Assembly (NCBI GenBank): GCA_947631185.1
Contig: CANRKJ010000007.1
Span: 1-64,000, forward strand
DNA from: an uncultured Clostridia bacterium
GTDB taxonomy: Bacteria > Bacillota > Clostridia > TANB77 > CAG-508
DNA: 64,000 bases
Direction: 5' to 3'
The first letter of the stretch is position 1, and each line of letters starts with the position of its first letter. The notes beneath the pieces are model-generated. The model was given only the letters and a program-made list of their open reading frames with translations, was not told where the DNA came from and ran no database searches. Shown here piece by piece: positions 23,303-31,901 of the stretch. The position numbers and the translations under genes were made by a program.

Positions 23303-24775
23303 CTATTCTTTCTTAAATGTTGGCTTATTATCTTTTCTAAAACTTGTATTTTGCTCATAAGTATAAGCAGCCCTAAAAATTGTTTCTTCTTCAAAAGCAT
23401 TTCCTATAAGTTGGAAGCCTATTGGAAGCCCTTTTGAATCTACCTTACAAGGGACATTCATTCCTGGTAATCCTGCAATATTTAATGGAACTGTACAAAT
23501 ATCTGATAAATACATTTCCAATGGATTATTTGATTTTTCACCAATTTTAAATGCTGTAACTGGTGATGTTGGTGTTAACAATAAATCATATTTTTTAAAT
23601 AAATCATTAAATCTCTCTTTTATAATTGTTCTAACTTTTTGTGCTTTTTTATAATAAGCATCATAATATCCAGATGATAATACATATGTTCCAAGTAAAA
23701 TTCTTCTTTTTACTTCTTCTCCAAATCCTTCTGATCTTGAATTTTTATAAATATCTCTTAAGTTGTCAAATTTTTCACTTCTATATCCATATCTAATTCC
23801 ATCAAATCTACCTAAATTAGAACTTGCTTCTGCATCAGCAATTATATAATATACTGGTAAAGAATATTTTCCAATATCTAAAGAACATTCTTCAACTATG
23901 GCACCAAGTTCTTCATATTTTTTTGCTACTTCTAAAATAGCAGATTTTACTTCAGACGAAACACCTTCTCCTATATATTCTTTTGGGATTCCTATTTTCA
24001 TCCCTTTAACGTCATTTACTAATGCTTTCGTATAATCCTTTTTTTCAATATCCATAGATGTTGAATCTTTTTCATCATGACCAGCAATTAAATTTAACAA
24101 TATAGCACTATCTGTAACATCTTTTGTTAAAGGTCCAATTTGATCTAATGAAGAAGCATAAGCAACTAATCCATATCTTGAAACTAACCCATATGTTGGT
24201 TTTAATCCTACAATACCACAAAGAGCTGCTGGTTGTCTAATAGAACCTCCTGTATCACTTCCTAATGCCCATGGTGCAATATCGGCAGATACTGCAGCTG
24301 CTGAACCTCCTGATGAACCTCCTGGTACTCTATCTAAATCCCACGGATTTTTTGTATTAAAAAATGCAGAATTTTCTGTTGAACTTCCCATAGCAAATTC
24401 ATCTAAATTAGTCTTTCCTAAATATACTAATCCTTCTTCATTTAATTTTTCTATAACTGTAGCATTATATGGAGCTACAAAATTTTCTAGCATTTTTGAA
24501 GAACATGTTGTTTTAGTTCCTGTAATACACATATTATCTTTTATTCCAATTGGAATTCCAGCATATTTGCTTAATTTTTTTCCAGCTTTTCTAGCTTCAT
24601 CAATTTCCTTTGCTTTACTTATAGCACTTTCTTCAAGTATTGATACATAAGCTTTAATATCTGGTTCTTTTTCTTTTATTCTTTTATAATAACTTCTAGT
24701 AATCTCTTCTGATGTTGTTTCACCTTTTTCCAACATTTCTACAAGTTCATGTACAGTAAGTTCATAAAGTTCCAT
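23303..24775 (-). CDS. gatA: Asp/Glu-tRNA amidotransferase subunit A (amidase)
   Basis: GatA releases ammonia from glutamine for transamidation on GatB. The 490-residue protein has the amidase signature with the Ser-cisSer-Lys triad. The lysine is in IGIKDNMCI near residue 79, the cis-serine and nucleophile in [17 protein letters not shown] and [12 protein letters not shown] near 153-180. The length is normal. It begins one base after the stop of the HAD gene and ends 11 bp before gatB. Confidence 0.97.
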   Translation of the reverse strand: MELYELTVHELVEMLEKGETTSEEITRSYYKRIKEKEPDIKAYVSILEESAISKAKEIDEARKAGKKLSKYAGIPIGIKDNMCITGTKTTCSSKMLENFVAPYNATVIEKLNEEGLVYLGKTNLDEFAMGSSTENSAFFNTKNPWDLDRVPGGSSGGSAAAVSADIAPWALGSDTGGSIRQPAALCGIVGLKPTYGLVSRYGLVAYASSLDQIGPLTKDVTDSAILLNLIAGHDEKDSTSMDIEKKDYTKALVNDVKGMKIGIPKEYIGEGVSSEVKSAILEVAKKYEELGAIVEECSLDIGKYSLPVYYIIADAEASSNLGRFDGIRYGYRSEKFDNLRDIYKNSRSEGFGEEVKRRILLGTYVLSSGYYDAYYKKAQKVRTIIKERFNDLFKKYDLLLTPTSPVTAFKIGEKSNNPLEMYLSDICTVPLNIAGLPGMNVPCKVDSKGLPIGFQLIGNAFEEETIFRAAYTYEQNTSFRKDNKPTFKKE

Positions 24776-25384
24776 TTAAATTTCATTCCTTTCTTTTTTA
24801 TAAGAATTTATTTTTTCATAAATTTCATTCCATGAAAAAACCCTAGTAATTTCTGGGCTTTCTACATTTTTATTTGGAATTGAATCCACCAAAAATGTTT
24901 TTATTCCCTTTTTAGATACTGCTATACAATTTTCTAAACTATCATCTATAAATACATCAATATTTCTCTCTTTAGCAATTACATCCTTATTTTCTGCATT
25001 AACAATTAAATCATCATATTCTATCTGATTTTTTCTTAGCCATGTTTTGGTTTCAGTAATTATATCAAAAATTGGAGAATCCCATCTTGCTGTGATAAAA
25101 AATATCCTATGCCCTTCATTTCTTAATTTATCTAGAATATTTTTTACATTTTCTTTAATTATTACATTTTGAACAATTTTTATATAATTTTTATCCCAAA
25201 AAGCGTTAGCTTCATCTTCATTCCATTCATTTATTGCATCAACATAATGATGATTTATAACTGATAAATCTTCAATCCTTTTGGGTTCTCTTTTACAGAT
25301 TTTTCTCGTATACTCTCTTGATAAAGGATATGTGTATTCAAAAGTATTTGAAATTGTATCATCTATATCTATTCCTATATTCAT
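24776..25384 (-). CDS. HAD-family 5'(3')-deoxyribonucleotidase-like phosphatase inside the gat operon
   Basis: The 202-residue protein has HAD motif I as MNIGIDIDDTISNTFEY at its N terminus. Motif II follows in RIFFITARWDSP near residue 108, and motif IV in IDVFIDDSLENC near 155. The cap and length resemble the NT5C-type 5'-nucleotidases. It is inserted between gatC and gatA with gaps of 9 bp and 0 bp, so it is cotranscribed with them. Its substrate and any link to tRNA amidation are unknown. Confidence 0.8.
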   Translation of the reverse strand: MNIGIDIDDTISNTFEYTYPLSREYTRKICKREPKRIEDLSVINHHYVDAINEWNEDEANAFWDKNYIKIVQNVIIKENVKNILDKLRNEGHRIFFITARWDSPIFDIITETKTWLRKNQIEYDDLIVNAENKDVIAKERNIDVFIDDSLENCIAVSKKGIKTFLVDSIPNKNVESPEITRVFSWNEIYEKINSYKKERNEI

Positions 25385-25393
25385 TTATATCTC

Positions 25394-25684
25394 CTAATTT
25401 ATTACTTTAGGAATTCTAAACATTCCTTCATCCTGACTTGGTGCATTTTTTAATAATAAATCTCTATCACCAAATTCTTTTACTTCATCTTTTCTAAATA
25501 CATTACTTTTTTGATTTGCACCAATTGTTTCTTTAACATCATCTGTATTTAAGTTATTTATAGTATTTGCCATACTTAAAATTTCTTCAAGATCTTTTGT
25601 ATAACCTTCAATTTCCTGTTTAGATAAATTTAGTCTTGCAAGTTTAGCAATATGTTCAATAGTATCTTCGTCTACAACTGACAT
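25394..25684 (-). CDS. gatC: Asp/Glu-tRNA amidotransferase subunit C
   Basis: GatC is the small subunit that wraps around GatA and stabilises the complex. The 96-residue protein shows IEHIAKLARLNLSKQE at the N terminus, EEILSMANTINNLNT in the middle, and the family's end motif LLLKNAPSQDEGMFRIPKVI. I place the start at 25684 (MSVVDED), where AAAGGAG lies 9 nt upstream. An ATG six codons earlier lies inside that ribosome site. It is the first gene of the operon. Confidence 0.95.
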   Translation of the reverse strand: MSVVDEDTIEHIAKLARLNLSKQEIEGYTKDLEEILSMANTINNLNTDDVKETIGANQKSNVFRKDEVKEFGDRDLLLKNAPSQDEGMFRIPKVIN

Positions 25685-25768
25685 AAAATCCACTCCTTTC
25701 ATGATTTTGATATTATATAATAAAATAGTTATAAAATCAATGTTTAAGAAATAAAATTATAAATTTTT

Positions 25769-25849
25769 GCGGGCGCCCGATGAGCGCCCCTTTTTTCTAT
25801 TATTTTTTCATTTTGTTTTATGTTTCTTTACGGGCGCCCGATGAGCGCA
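25769..25849. repeat. GC-rich 18-bp direct repeat, two copies
   Basis: CGGGCGCCCGATGAGCGC occurs at 25770-25787 and 25831-25848, a 61-bp period, in otherwise very AT-rich DNA. Each unit contains the palindrome GGGCGCCC. The first also forms GGGCGC-loop-GCGCCC followed by six T, which looks like a plus-strand terminator, yet no plus-strand gene ends there. It lies between the gatC promoter region and the TM2 gene terminator. Confidence 0.75.
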
Positions 25850-25863
25850 CATAAAGCATAAAA

Positions 25864-25888
25864 AATATAGCCTATAATAGGCTATATT
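25864..25888 (-). terminator. Terminator of the TM2 gene
   Basis: AATATAGCCTA/TAGGCTATATT makes a stem just after the TM2 gene, with T on the minus strand. Confidence 0.65.
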
Positions 25889-25906
25889 TATATATTGTTA
25901 ATTAAA

Positions 25907-26203
25907 TTATTTATCCAAATTATCACTAACTATATCTCTACCATAACAATCTCTAAACTTTTTAGTTGCTATTGCAAAGAAATCAGTCAAAACCCAAACA
26001 GACATAAGTGTAAAGCAAGCAGCTCCTAAATATACATTAAAAATTAAAGCACATACTGAAAAAATAGTTCCATAAGCCATATAAAATCCTGATGTTAATT
26101 TTCCTGCATATATACGATGTACTCCCAAAAAACCTAAAAACCAACATAAAACAAGCGTTGTTAACCAATTTTTGGTTGGTTTATCATAATTATTTTCTGT
26201 CAT
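25907..26203 (-). CDS. TM2-domain membrane protein
   Basis: The 98-residue protein has the TM2 domain. NWLTTLVLCWFLGFLGVHRIYAG begins near residue 12, where FLGxHR-Y-G is the signature between the two helices. A second hydrophobic pair follows and the tail is short and polar. Function is unknown across bacteria. It has its own ribosome site (AAAGGGTG) and terminator and is probably monocistronic. Confidence 0.8.
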   Translation of the reverse strand: MTENNYDKPTKNWLTTLVLCWFLGFLGVHRIYAGKLTSGFYMAYGTIFSVCALIFNVYLGAACFTLMSVWVLTDFFAIATKKFRDCYGRDIVSDNLDK

Positions 26204-26306
26204 CTTTTGTCACCCTTTCTTGATTCATTTTATTAATATATATTTATATTATAATGGATTTTTTGTCAATATAAGCCAAAAATGTTATAAAAAAGTAATA
26301 ATTCAG

Positions 26307-26937
26307 TTATATTTTTGAAACAGTTTTATTTAATCCATCTATTATTGAATATATTTTCTTTATATTTTTTTTAATATCTGAATCTATATTATTTTTTGTA
26401 AAATCATAATTTTTATAAAGAAGTTTTCTTATCCTTAATTTATTTTTATCAGAAAAATCATTCCAATAATATTGAATTTCTTCCATAACTTTAACCCATA
26501 AATAATTTATTTTTTTATTATTTTTATAAATTTTATTGTTTCCGATTTAACCATTCATCAACTGTTATTGTTTTTTTATTTTTACACTTACACTGGTCGG
26601 TTAAATAAAAATAATCATTCTTAATATCTTCAGGAAATAATGGAAACACAACACATTGAAGTGGTTTTACTGGGTGGACTGAGCATCTTTTTTTTACACT
26701 ATCATATAAAATACATTCTTTATACTCTCCTGTACTATTTAATGCTAATTCTGGTTCATTTTCATCAATTTTATGAGTATATTTTTCAATAAATTCCATT
26801 GGTGTTATTCCTAGATATCTACTAATATTGTGAATATTTTTTATTGTCAATCTTATATCTCCCCTATACTTACAACAAGTATCACACATATCACATCCTA
26901 TTTTTACTTTTGACTTTAGTGTTAATATATCAGGCAT
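26307..26937 (-). CDS. YkgJ-family cysteine-cluster protein, requires a +1 shift at CGG
   Basis: YkgJ-family proteins carry a cysteine cluster thought to bind zinc or iron-sulfur. The zero frame covers residues 1-131 with CDMCDTCCKYRGDI, then RCSVHPVKPLQCVVFPL and CKCKNKKTITVDEWLN. It then meets CGG-AAA-CAA-TAA at 26533-26544. Skipping the C of CGG gives Gly-Asn-Asn and keeps an open frame for another 78 residues (LWVKVMEEIQYYWNDF and on to SIIDGLNKTVSKI), for about 209 residues in all. YkgJ relatives commonly continue past the VDEWL motif in a similar helical way. If no shift occurs the gene makes a 134-residue protein. Confidence 0.7.
26541..26547 (-). other. Candidate +1 frameshift site in ykgJ (AAT CGG A)
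   Basis: Zero frame AAT CGG AAA CAA TAA stops three codons later. Skipping the C reads AAT GGA AAC AAT and stays open to 26307. Confidence 0.65.
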
Positions 26938-26967
26938 AATTTTTTACTCCTTTATACTTTCTAATGC

Positions 26968-27009
26968 TTTATATTATGGAAAATTCGAAGAAATTTCCTA
27001 TAATATAAA
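26968..27009. repeat. Structured intergenic repeat, copy 4 (palindrome only)
   Basis: TTTATATTATGGAAAATTC and its near reverse complement (to 27009) match the terminal palindrome of the other copies. It again lies directly before the terminator of a minus-strand gene, here the second NUDIX gene. Confidence 0.6.
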
Positions 27010-27046
27010 AAATTCATATTCTCTAAAACCGAAGAATATGAATTTT
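27009..27046 (-). terminator. Terminator of the second NUDIX gene
   Basis: AAAATTCATATTCT/AGAATATGAATTTT forms a 14-bp stem with a 10-nt loop that overlaps the stop codon. Confidence 0.7.
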
Positions 27047-27653
27047 ATTTAAGATCCATTAATACTTTACCAAATATTTTTTTCGTATTTGGATATGTAA
27101 TTTTTTGAAAAGCATCTTCAAAATTTAACCATTTCATAGATTTAATTTCACTATCTTGCTTTTTTTCAAATCCTCCTGTTTGCTTTGCAACAAAATATAC
27201 TACTTGTTTCGTCCTACCTTTATATGTAAAATATTTCTCTGTATATCTTCTTTTTTTATATATTTTAACATCCAAATTTGTTTCTTCTTTTACTTCTCTA
27301 ATTGCAGTTTGAATTTCTGTCTCATTAAACTCAACATGTCCTTTAGGAAATCCCCAACTACCTTTTTTTTGTTGCACAAGTAAAACTCTACCATTATTAA
27401 TGATAATACACCCACAAGATTTTTCATTTACTTTTTCTATATCTTTTATCTTTTTTTTATATGTAGAATATTTTTTTGAATCAGCTTTGGTTTTGCAGAA
27501 ATTGTTCTTATAGTTTTTTCTTGATTTTTTTAAACCATCTAGATTATTAAACTTAAATGTTTTACTATTTTCGTTTTGATTTTTTTTATTTTTATACTTA
27601 TATTTATTTTTATATCTAGGTTTATTCTCATTTTTGTTTTCTAAAGAATTCAT
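27045..27653 (-). CDS. NUDIX hydrolase with a basic N-terminal extension
   Basis: The C-terminal 125 residues are a NUDIX domain: CGCIIINNGRVLLVQQKKGS, WGFPKGHVEFNETEIQTAIR and EVKEETNLDV give a complete Nudix box. The first 75 residues are almost only Lys, Asn, Tyr and Ser (KYKYKNKKNQNENSK), likely disordered and suited to binding nucleic acid. I start at 27653, where GAAGGAG lies 8 nt upstream, rather than at an ATG seven codons earlier. The domain is close to the gene at 5207-5611, which lacks the extension. An RNA-related substrate is only a guess. Confidence 0.82.
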   Translation of the reverse strand: MNSLENKNENKPRYKNKYKYKNKKNQNENSKTFKFNNLDGLKKSRKNYKNNFCKTKADSKKYSTYKKKIKDIEKVNEKSCGCIIINNGRVLLVQQKKGSWGFPKGHVEFNETEIQTAIREVKEETNLDVKIYKKRRYTEKYFTYKGRTKQVVYFVAKQTGGFEKKQDSEIKSMKWLNFEDAFQKITYPNTKKIFGKVLMDLK

Positions 27654-27740
27654 AAAAACTACTCCTTCATCCAAATTATATCATTTAAAAAAATATATTA
27701 AAAGTAGTTTTTTAATTTTTTTGCTCATATTATATGAAAA

Positions 27741-27764
27741 TGAGCAGTGCAAATGCACTGCTCA
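27741..27764 (-). terminator. Terminator of the unknown 223-residue gene
   Basis: TGAGCAGTGCA/TGCACTGCTCA is a perfect 11-bp stem followed by TTTTC on the minus strand. Confidence 0.7.
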
Positions 27765-27773
27765 GCGTTGTTC

Positions 27774-28445
27774 TTATACAGTAGCAGGCCATATCCATGG
27801 CGCTGTAACCAAAAATTCAGGGTTCATAAGGGATTCCAGCGTAATTTCGTTCCCTTCAGAATCAATAAAAACATACATCTCTGGATCAATAATCTTTGCC
27901 TCATGAATTCCTCCAGAATATGCCACTTTATTTTTGGTTGCCACCAAGTTCGTAAAAAGGTTTCTTTCTCTTTCTGGATATTTTAAAAGAACCGTTACTG
28001 GACTACCATACTCTATGGCCATGACCAAATCATACCAATGATCAGCCAAATCACCTGCAAAATATTTAAATATATGCCAGTATAGCCCAGAACCTTTCTT
28101 ATAATATCCTTTTTCTTCAATGATTGATGTCAATTCTTCTACGACATCTCTAGTAACCATTTCGAAGTTATCTGCCATTCCCTGAGCCAAAGTTAGAATA
28201 CCACATCCCACTTCTTCAAGAGGCAAATCATAAATCTTAAGCCCCTTGTATGAGTCCTCTGGGATAGGCTTGCGAATCGCATTAAATGTTGGGAGTCTAA
28301 AATCACTCAACATTTTAAAATCTTCTTTTGACTTAAGGAATAACTCAAAAGCCATCTCTCTCTTTTCCCTGTAGTTATCATAAACCCCTGGGTAAAGATT
28401 CCTATCAGGTATGCGCCATCTTAATGTACAAAATTTCCGGTCCAT
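27774..28445 (-). CDS. Unknown cytosolic protein of foreign codon usage
   Basis: I do not recognise this 223-residue protein. It has no signal peptide or membrane segment and is rich in aromatic residues (GLYWHIFKYFAGDLADHWYDL). It contains a plausible fold from NEVTRDVVEEL-like helices to a C-terminal MYVFIDSEGNEITLESL strand pair. Codon usage is less AT-biased than in the neighbours, with many C- and G-ending codons. Its third codon is CGG followed by A, the same tetranucleotide as at the frameshift sites. A +1 shift there would end translation after a few residues. It looks recently acquired. Confidence 0.55.
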   Translation of the reverse strand: MDRKFCTLRWRIPDRNLYPGVYDNYREKREMAFELFLKSKEDFKMLSDFRLPTFNAIRKPIPEDSYKGLKIYDLPLEEVGCGILTLAQGMADNFEMVTRDVVEELTSIIEEKGYYKKGSGLYWHIFKYFAGDLADHWYDLVMAIEYGSPVTVLLKYPERERNLFTNLVATKNKVAYSGGIHEAKIIDPEMYVFIDSEGNEITLESLMNPEFLVTAPWIWPATV

Positions 28446-28533
28446 TATAAAAACAACTCCTTTTTATTAAATTTTGGTAAGACCAGTTTATATTATACCA
28501 TAATATTAGAATAATTTCAATATTAGCAATCTA

Positions 28534-30036
28534 TTAATCATTTTCAGAATCCTTTTCTTCTACACTATCTCTTGGTTTCATTAATGGATATAATACAACA
28601 TCTCTAATGTTATAGCTATTAGTTAAGAATTGTAAGAATCTATCAACACCTAACCCCCAACCTGAAATTGGAGGCATTCCATATTCCATTGCTTTTATAT
28701 ATTCATAATCAATGCTCATTGCTTCTTCATCACCATTTGCTTTTAATTCACTCTGTTTAATTAACCTTCTTTCCTGCTCTCTTGCATCAACCAATTCTGA
28801 ATAACCATTAATTATTTCTTGTCCATTAACAATAAGTTGAAATCTATCTGAAACATTTGGATTATCTTCATTACTTCTTGCTAATGGTGATAAATCAGTT
28901 GGATGTTCTATTAAATATGTTGGTTTAATTATTTTTGGTCTACTAACTTTTTTATATAATTGATCAATTAAGTTTCCTCTACCTAATGATTCAATTCCTT
29001 CTACTTCAAGATTTATATCATTTCTTTTTATTTCTTCAAGTAAACTTTCTGCTGTCTCGTATTTTTCAATATCAATTCCACAATCTTTCAAAATAAGATC
29101 TCTAAAACTAATAACATCCCATTCTCCACCAAAATCTATTAATTGCTCTCCTATTTGTATCTTTAAATTTCCATCATATAAATTTGATAATATATACGTA
29201 ATCATTTCTTTCATGAACTTCATATTATCACGATAATTCCAATAAGCACTATAACCTTCTACCATTGTAAAGTCTTGTAAATGGCTTATATCTATACCTT
29301 CATTTCTAAAGTCTCTTGCAACTTCGTAAACATTTGTAAAACCACCTACTATTAATTTTTTTAATGTTAATTCTGGAGAAATTCTTAAATAAACATCCAT
29401 ATTATGTGCATTATGATGTGCAATAAATGGTTTTGCTGTTGCCCCTGATGCAGTATTCTGTAGTGCTGGTGTTTCTACTTCTATAAATCCATGTGTATCT
29501 AAATAATTTCTCATCAATCTAATGAATTTTGAACGTAATAAAAATCTTTTCTTAGTTTCATCATTCATAATCAAATCAAGATGTCTTTCTCTATACACTT
29601 GTTCCTGATTAGTTATACCATGAAATTTTTCTGGTAAAGGTCTATATGCTTTTCCTAAATAAGTGTAATTTTGTACTTGTAAAGATTTTTCTCCTGCTGA
29701 TGTTGTAAATATACTACCTGTTGCACCCACAAAATCTCCAATATCCAATATTTCATGCATCTTCTTATATTCTTCTTCACCTATATCTTCTTTTTTTATT
29801 ACTAACTGAATATGTCCTTCTATATCTTGTACATCTATAAAAGAAATTTTTCCCATTTTTCTTTTGCTCATAATTCTTCCTGCTAATGAAATATTTTCAG
29901 TACCATCTTCAAGATTTCTAGCCTCCTTTATAGTATTTGTATATTCAAATCTCTCTGGTCTTGTAGAAACTCCATATTCTATAGCTTTTTTTTCTTTTTC
30001 TTCTCTTATCTTAATTAATTCAGCTATATCAGCCAT
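28534..30036 (-). CDS. lysS: Lysyl-tRNA synthetase, class II
   Basis: LysS charges tRNA-Lys. The 500-residue protein has the OB-fold anticodon-binding domain (residues 50-150: SLAGRIMSKRKMGKISFIDV). It is followed by the class II core with motif 2 FRNEGIDISHLQDFT near 265 and motif 3 GWGLGVDRFLQFLTNS near 470. The ATG at 30036 has AAGGAG 9 nt upstream. A GTG three codons earlier overlaps that site and is not used. It is monocistronic. No T-box leader is visible in the short upstream region. Confidence 0.97.
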   Translation of the reverse strand: MADIAELIKIREEKEKKAIEYGVSTRPERFEYTNTIKEARNLEDGTENISLAGRIMSKRKMGKISFIDVQDIEGHIQLVIKKEDIGEEEYKKMHEILDIGDFVGATGSIFTTSAGEKSLQVQNYTYLGKAYRPLPEKFHGITNQEQVYRERHLDLIMNDETKKRFLLRSKFIRLMRNYLDTHGFIEVETPALQNTASGATAKPFIAHHNAHNMDVYLRISPELTLKKLIVGGFTNVYEVARDFRNEGIDISHLQDFTMVEGYSAYWNYRDNMKFMKEMITYILSNLYDGNLKIQIGEQLIDFGGEWDVISFRDLILKDCGIDIEKYETAESLLEEIKRNDINLEVEGIESLGRGNLIDQLYKKVSRPKIIKPTYLIEHPTDLSPLARSNEDNPNVSDRFQLIVNGQEIINGYSELVDAREQERRLIKQSELKANGDEEAMSIDYEYIKAMEYGMPPISGWGLGVDRFLQFLTNSYNIRDVVLYPLMKPRDSVEEKDSEND

Positions 30037-30145
30037 AATTATCACTCCTTTTTAATTTTTGTTTATTTTATACCAAAAAATTGTTAAAATCAATTAAAAT
30101 CAATATTTTTCAGAATTTTCTCCTGAAAATTTCTGTAATTGTACT

Positions 30146-31792
30146 CTATTTTTCCAAATAATATCCATTTATACTAAAATATTCTACTGTTTCATCAATT
30201 TTATTATAATTTAAAGAAAAACTGTTAATCACTATTTTATTATTATCATCTAATATTATTTCATTATTATCTTTGAAATAATTTAAAGACGATTCTTTTC
30301 CATTTTTTTCATATTCACTTAAAAAATTATTGAACATTTTCGATAAATCAACTTCTGCTATTATTTCAGATTTTTTTTCTAATTTAATAGAGCTAAATGC
30401 TTTCTCTTTATCTTGGTTATTCATTTCAACATAATTGCAACTAAAATCAATAAGATTATTATATCCAGTTATATTTACTTTTTCTTCATTATAAAAACTA
30501 AAATATTCTGAATCCATATATGAAGAATTATTCGAATTATATATTTTAAAACCTTTTATTTCCTCTTTGTCTTTATCTGTTAACAAATTATCTATATATT
30601 CTTTTCCTTCTTTAAATTGAATCAAATAATAATATGCACCATATATTTTTTCTTTATCATCATCAGATAAATTAGATTTTGAATTAAACTCTTTTAAAAT
30701 ATTAACTTGATTCCATAAAGATAAATCATACATATTTACAACTGGAATAATTAATGAAAATATTATTATAAAGTCTACTACTAAAATTAAAAAATGTAAT
30801 TTTTCTTTTTTTATTATATAAAACAAAACATATATTATTTCAAAAATAATTAAAGCTATACATATATATCTATTAGGAGTTAATCCATTCTTTAATACCC
30901 TTATTCCAATTGTATATATTTGTAAAAATATAAATGGTATAAATGCTATAGGCATTTTTAAGCTAATTTTATAACTTATACTATTATCCTTAAAATACTG
31001 CATACATGTCCATATTGGAGCTCCCACTATAAATAAAGCTGATAATATTCTAAAGATTTGGTTATTTGGCATATCTTTTAAAATTAGAATCTTTAATATG
31101 TAAATATAAATTATACCAAAAGATATAAAAACTAAAGATGCTAAAACATATTTTACTAAAGCTTTAAAAAATTTTTGAACTTCTTCATTCAAATCTGTAA
31201 GAGCATATATTATATTAGGGAAATAGTAAAATCCTAAGACTAAAGTTTCTATTCTAAAAGTAAGTTTCCCTTTTAAGTTATAAATTAAAATGTCAAAAAT
31301 TTCACATATAATAAGAATTCCAAGTGCTAATACAATATATATAAATGTTATTTTTGCAAAATTAATTAATACCTTTAATAAATATTCAGATATATTTTTT
31401 TTAGATTTTTTTATTATTATAAATAATGAAACTGTAAAAATAGTTGTAATATAGCAAATTGATAATTTATTTATCATATCAAAGTTTCCATCAGATTTTA
31501 CTAAAAAATTTGCAAAAAAAATCGAAATTATTCCAGTAATTCCATATAAAATTGCTTTATTTATTTTCCTTTTTTCTATAAGATTTTCACTAAAAAAGGT
31601 TCCAAATCCCCAAAAAACACAAAAAATATTGATATTTTCAACCCAATTTTCATCATAGAATTTTGTATCTATTAAAACTGTTTGAAATATTGTGTATAAA
31701 AATATTATTATCATAGTTAATGGATAATTATTAAAAACATTTTTAATAATTTCTTTTACTGATAAAACTTTCTCTTTAAAACTAATTTTCAT
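30146..31792 (-). CDS. DUF4153-family polytopic membrane protein
   Basis: The protein of about 548 residues has ten or more membrane segments in its first 370 residues and a soluble C-terminal half of about 180 residues. The VLKNGLTPNRYICIALIIFE segment is typical of DUF4153/DUF4173 proteins. Function is unknown in this family. I start at 31792 (MKISFKEK), where GGGAG lies 10 nt upstream. It follows the M23 peptidase gene on the same strand but a strong hairpin separates them. Confidence 0.7.
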   Translation of the reverse strand: MKISFKEKVLSVKEIIKNVFNNYPLTMIIIFLYTIFQTVLIDTKFYDENWVENINIFCVFWGFGTFFSENLIEKRKINKAILYGITGIISIFFANFLVKSDGNFDMINKLSICYITTIFTVSLFIIIKKSKKNISEYLLKVLINFAKITFIYIVLALGILIICEIFDILIYNLKGKLTFRIETLVLGFYYFPNIIYALTDLNEEVQKFFKALVKYVLASLVFISFGIIYIYILKILILKDMPNNQIFRILSALFIVGAPIWTCMQYFKDNSISYKISLKMPIAFIPFIFLQIYTIGIRVLKNGLTPNRYICIALIIFEIIYVLFYIIKKEKLHFLILVVDFIIIFSLIIPVVNMYDLSLWNQVNILKEFNSKSNLSDDDKEKIYGAYYYLIQFKEGKEYIDNLLTDKDKEEIKGFKIYNSNNSSYMDSEYFSFYNEEKVNITGYNNLIDFSCNYVEMNNQDKEKAFSSIKLEKKSEIIAEVDLSKMFNNFLSEYEKNGKESSLNYFKDNNEIILDDNNKIVINSFSLNYNKIDETVEYFSINGYYLEK

Positions 31793-31839
31793 TATACATT
31801 CTCCCTTTACTACATTATTATATATTAATATATAAAAAA

Positions 31840-31876
31840 AAGACAAGCCAATAGTTTTTTATTTTGGACTTGTCTA
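31840..31876 (-). terminator. Terminator of the M23 peptidase gene
   Basis: AGACAAG/CTTGTCT forms the base of a hairpin followed by eight T on the minus strand. Confidence 0.7.
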
Positions 31877-31901
31877 TATTATTAAAATAAACAATATTAT
31901 T

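Noticed and set aside
25769..25849. A CRISPR array
   Set aside because: Only two repeat copies and no cas genes.
26307..26486. A separate 59-residue ORF downstream of ykgJ starting at ATG 26486
   Set aside because: No ribosome site. The same frame is open upstream exactly to the CGG of ykgJ, so it is better read as the +1 continuation of that gene.
28534..30100. A T-box riboswitch before lysS
   Set aside because: The upstream region is too short and lacks the T-box sequence or a specifier stem.
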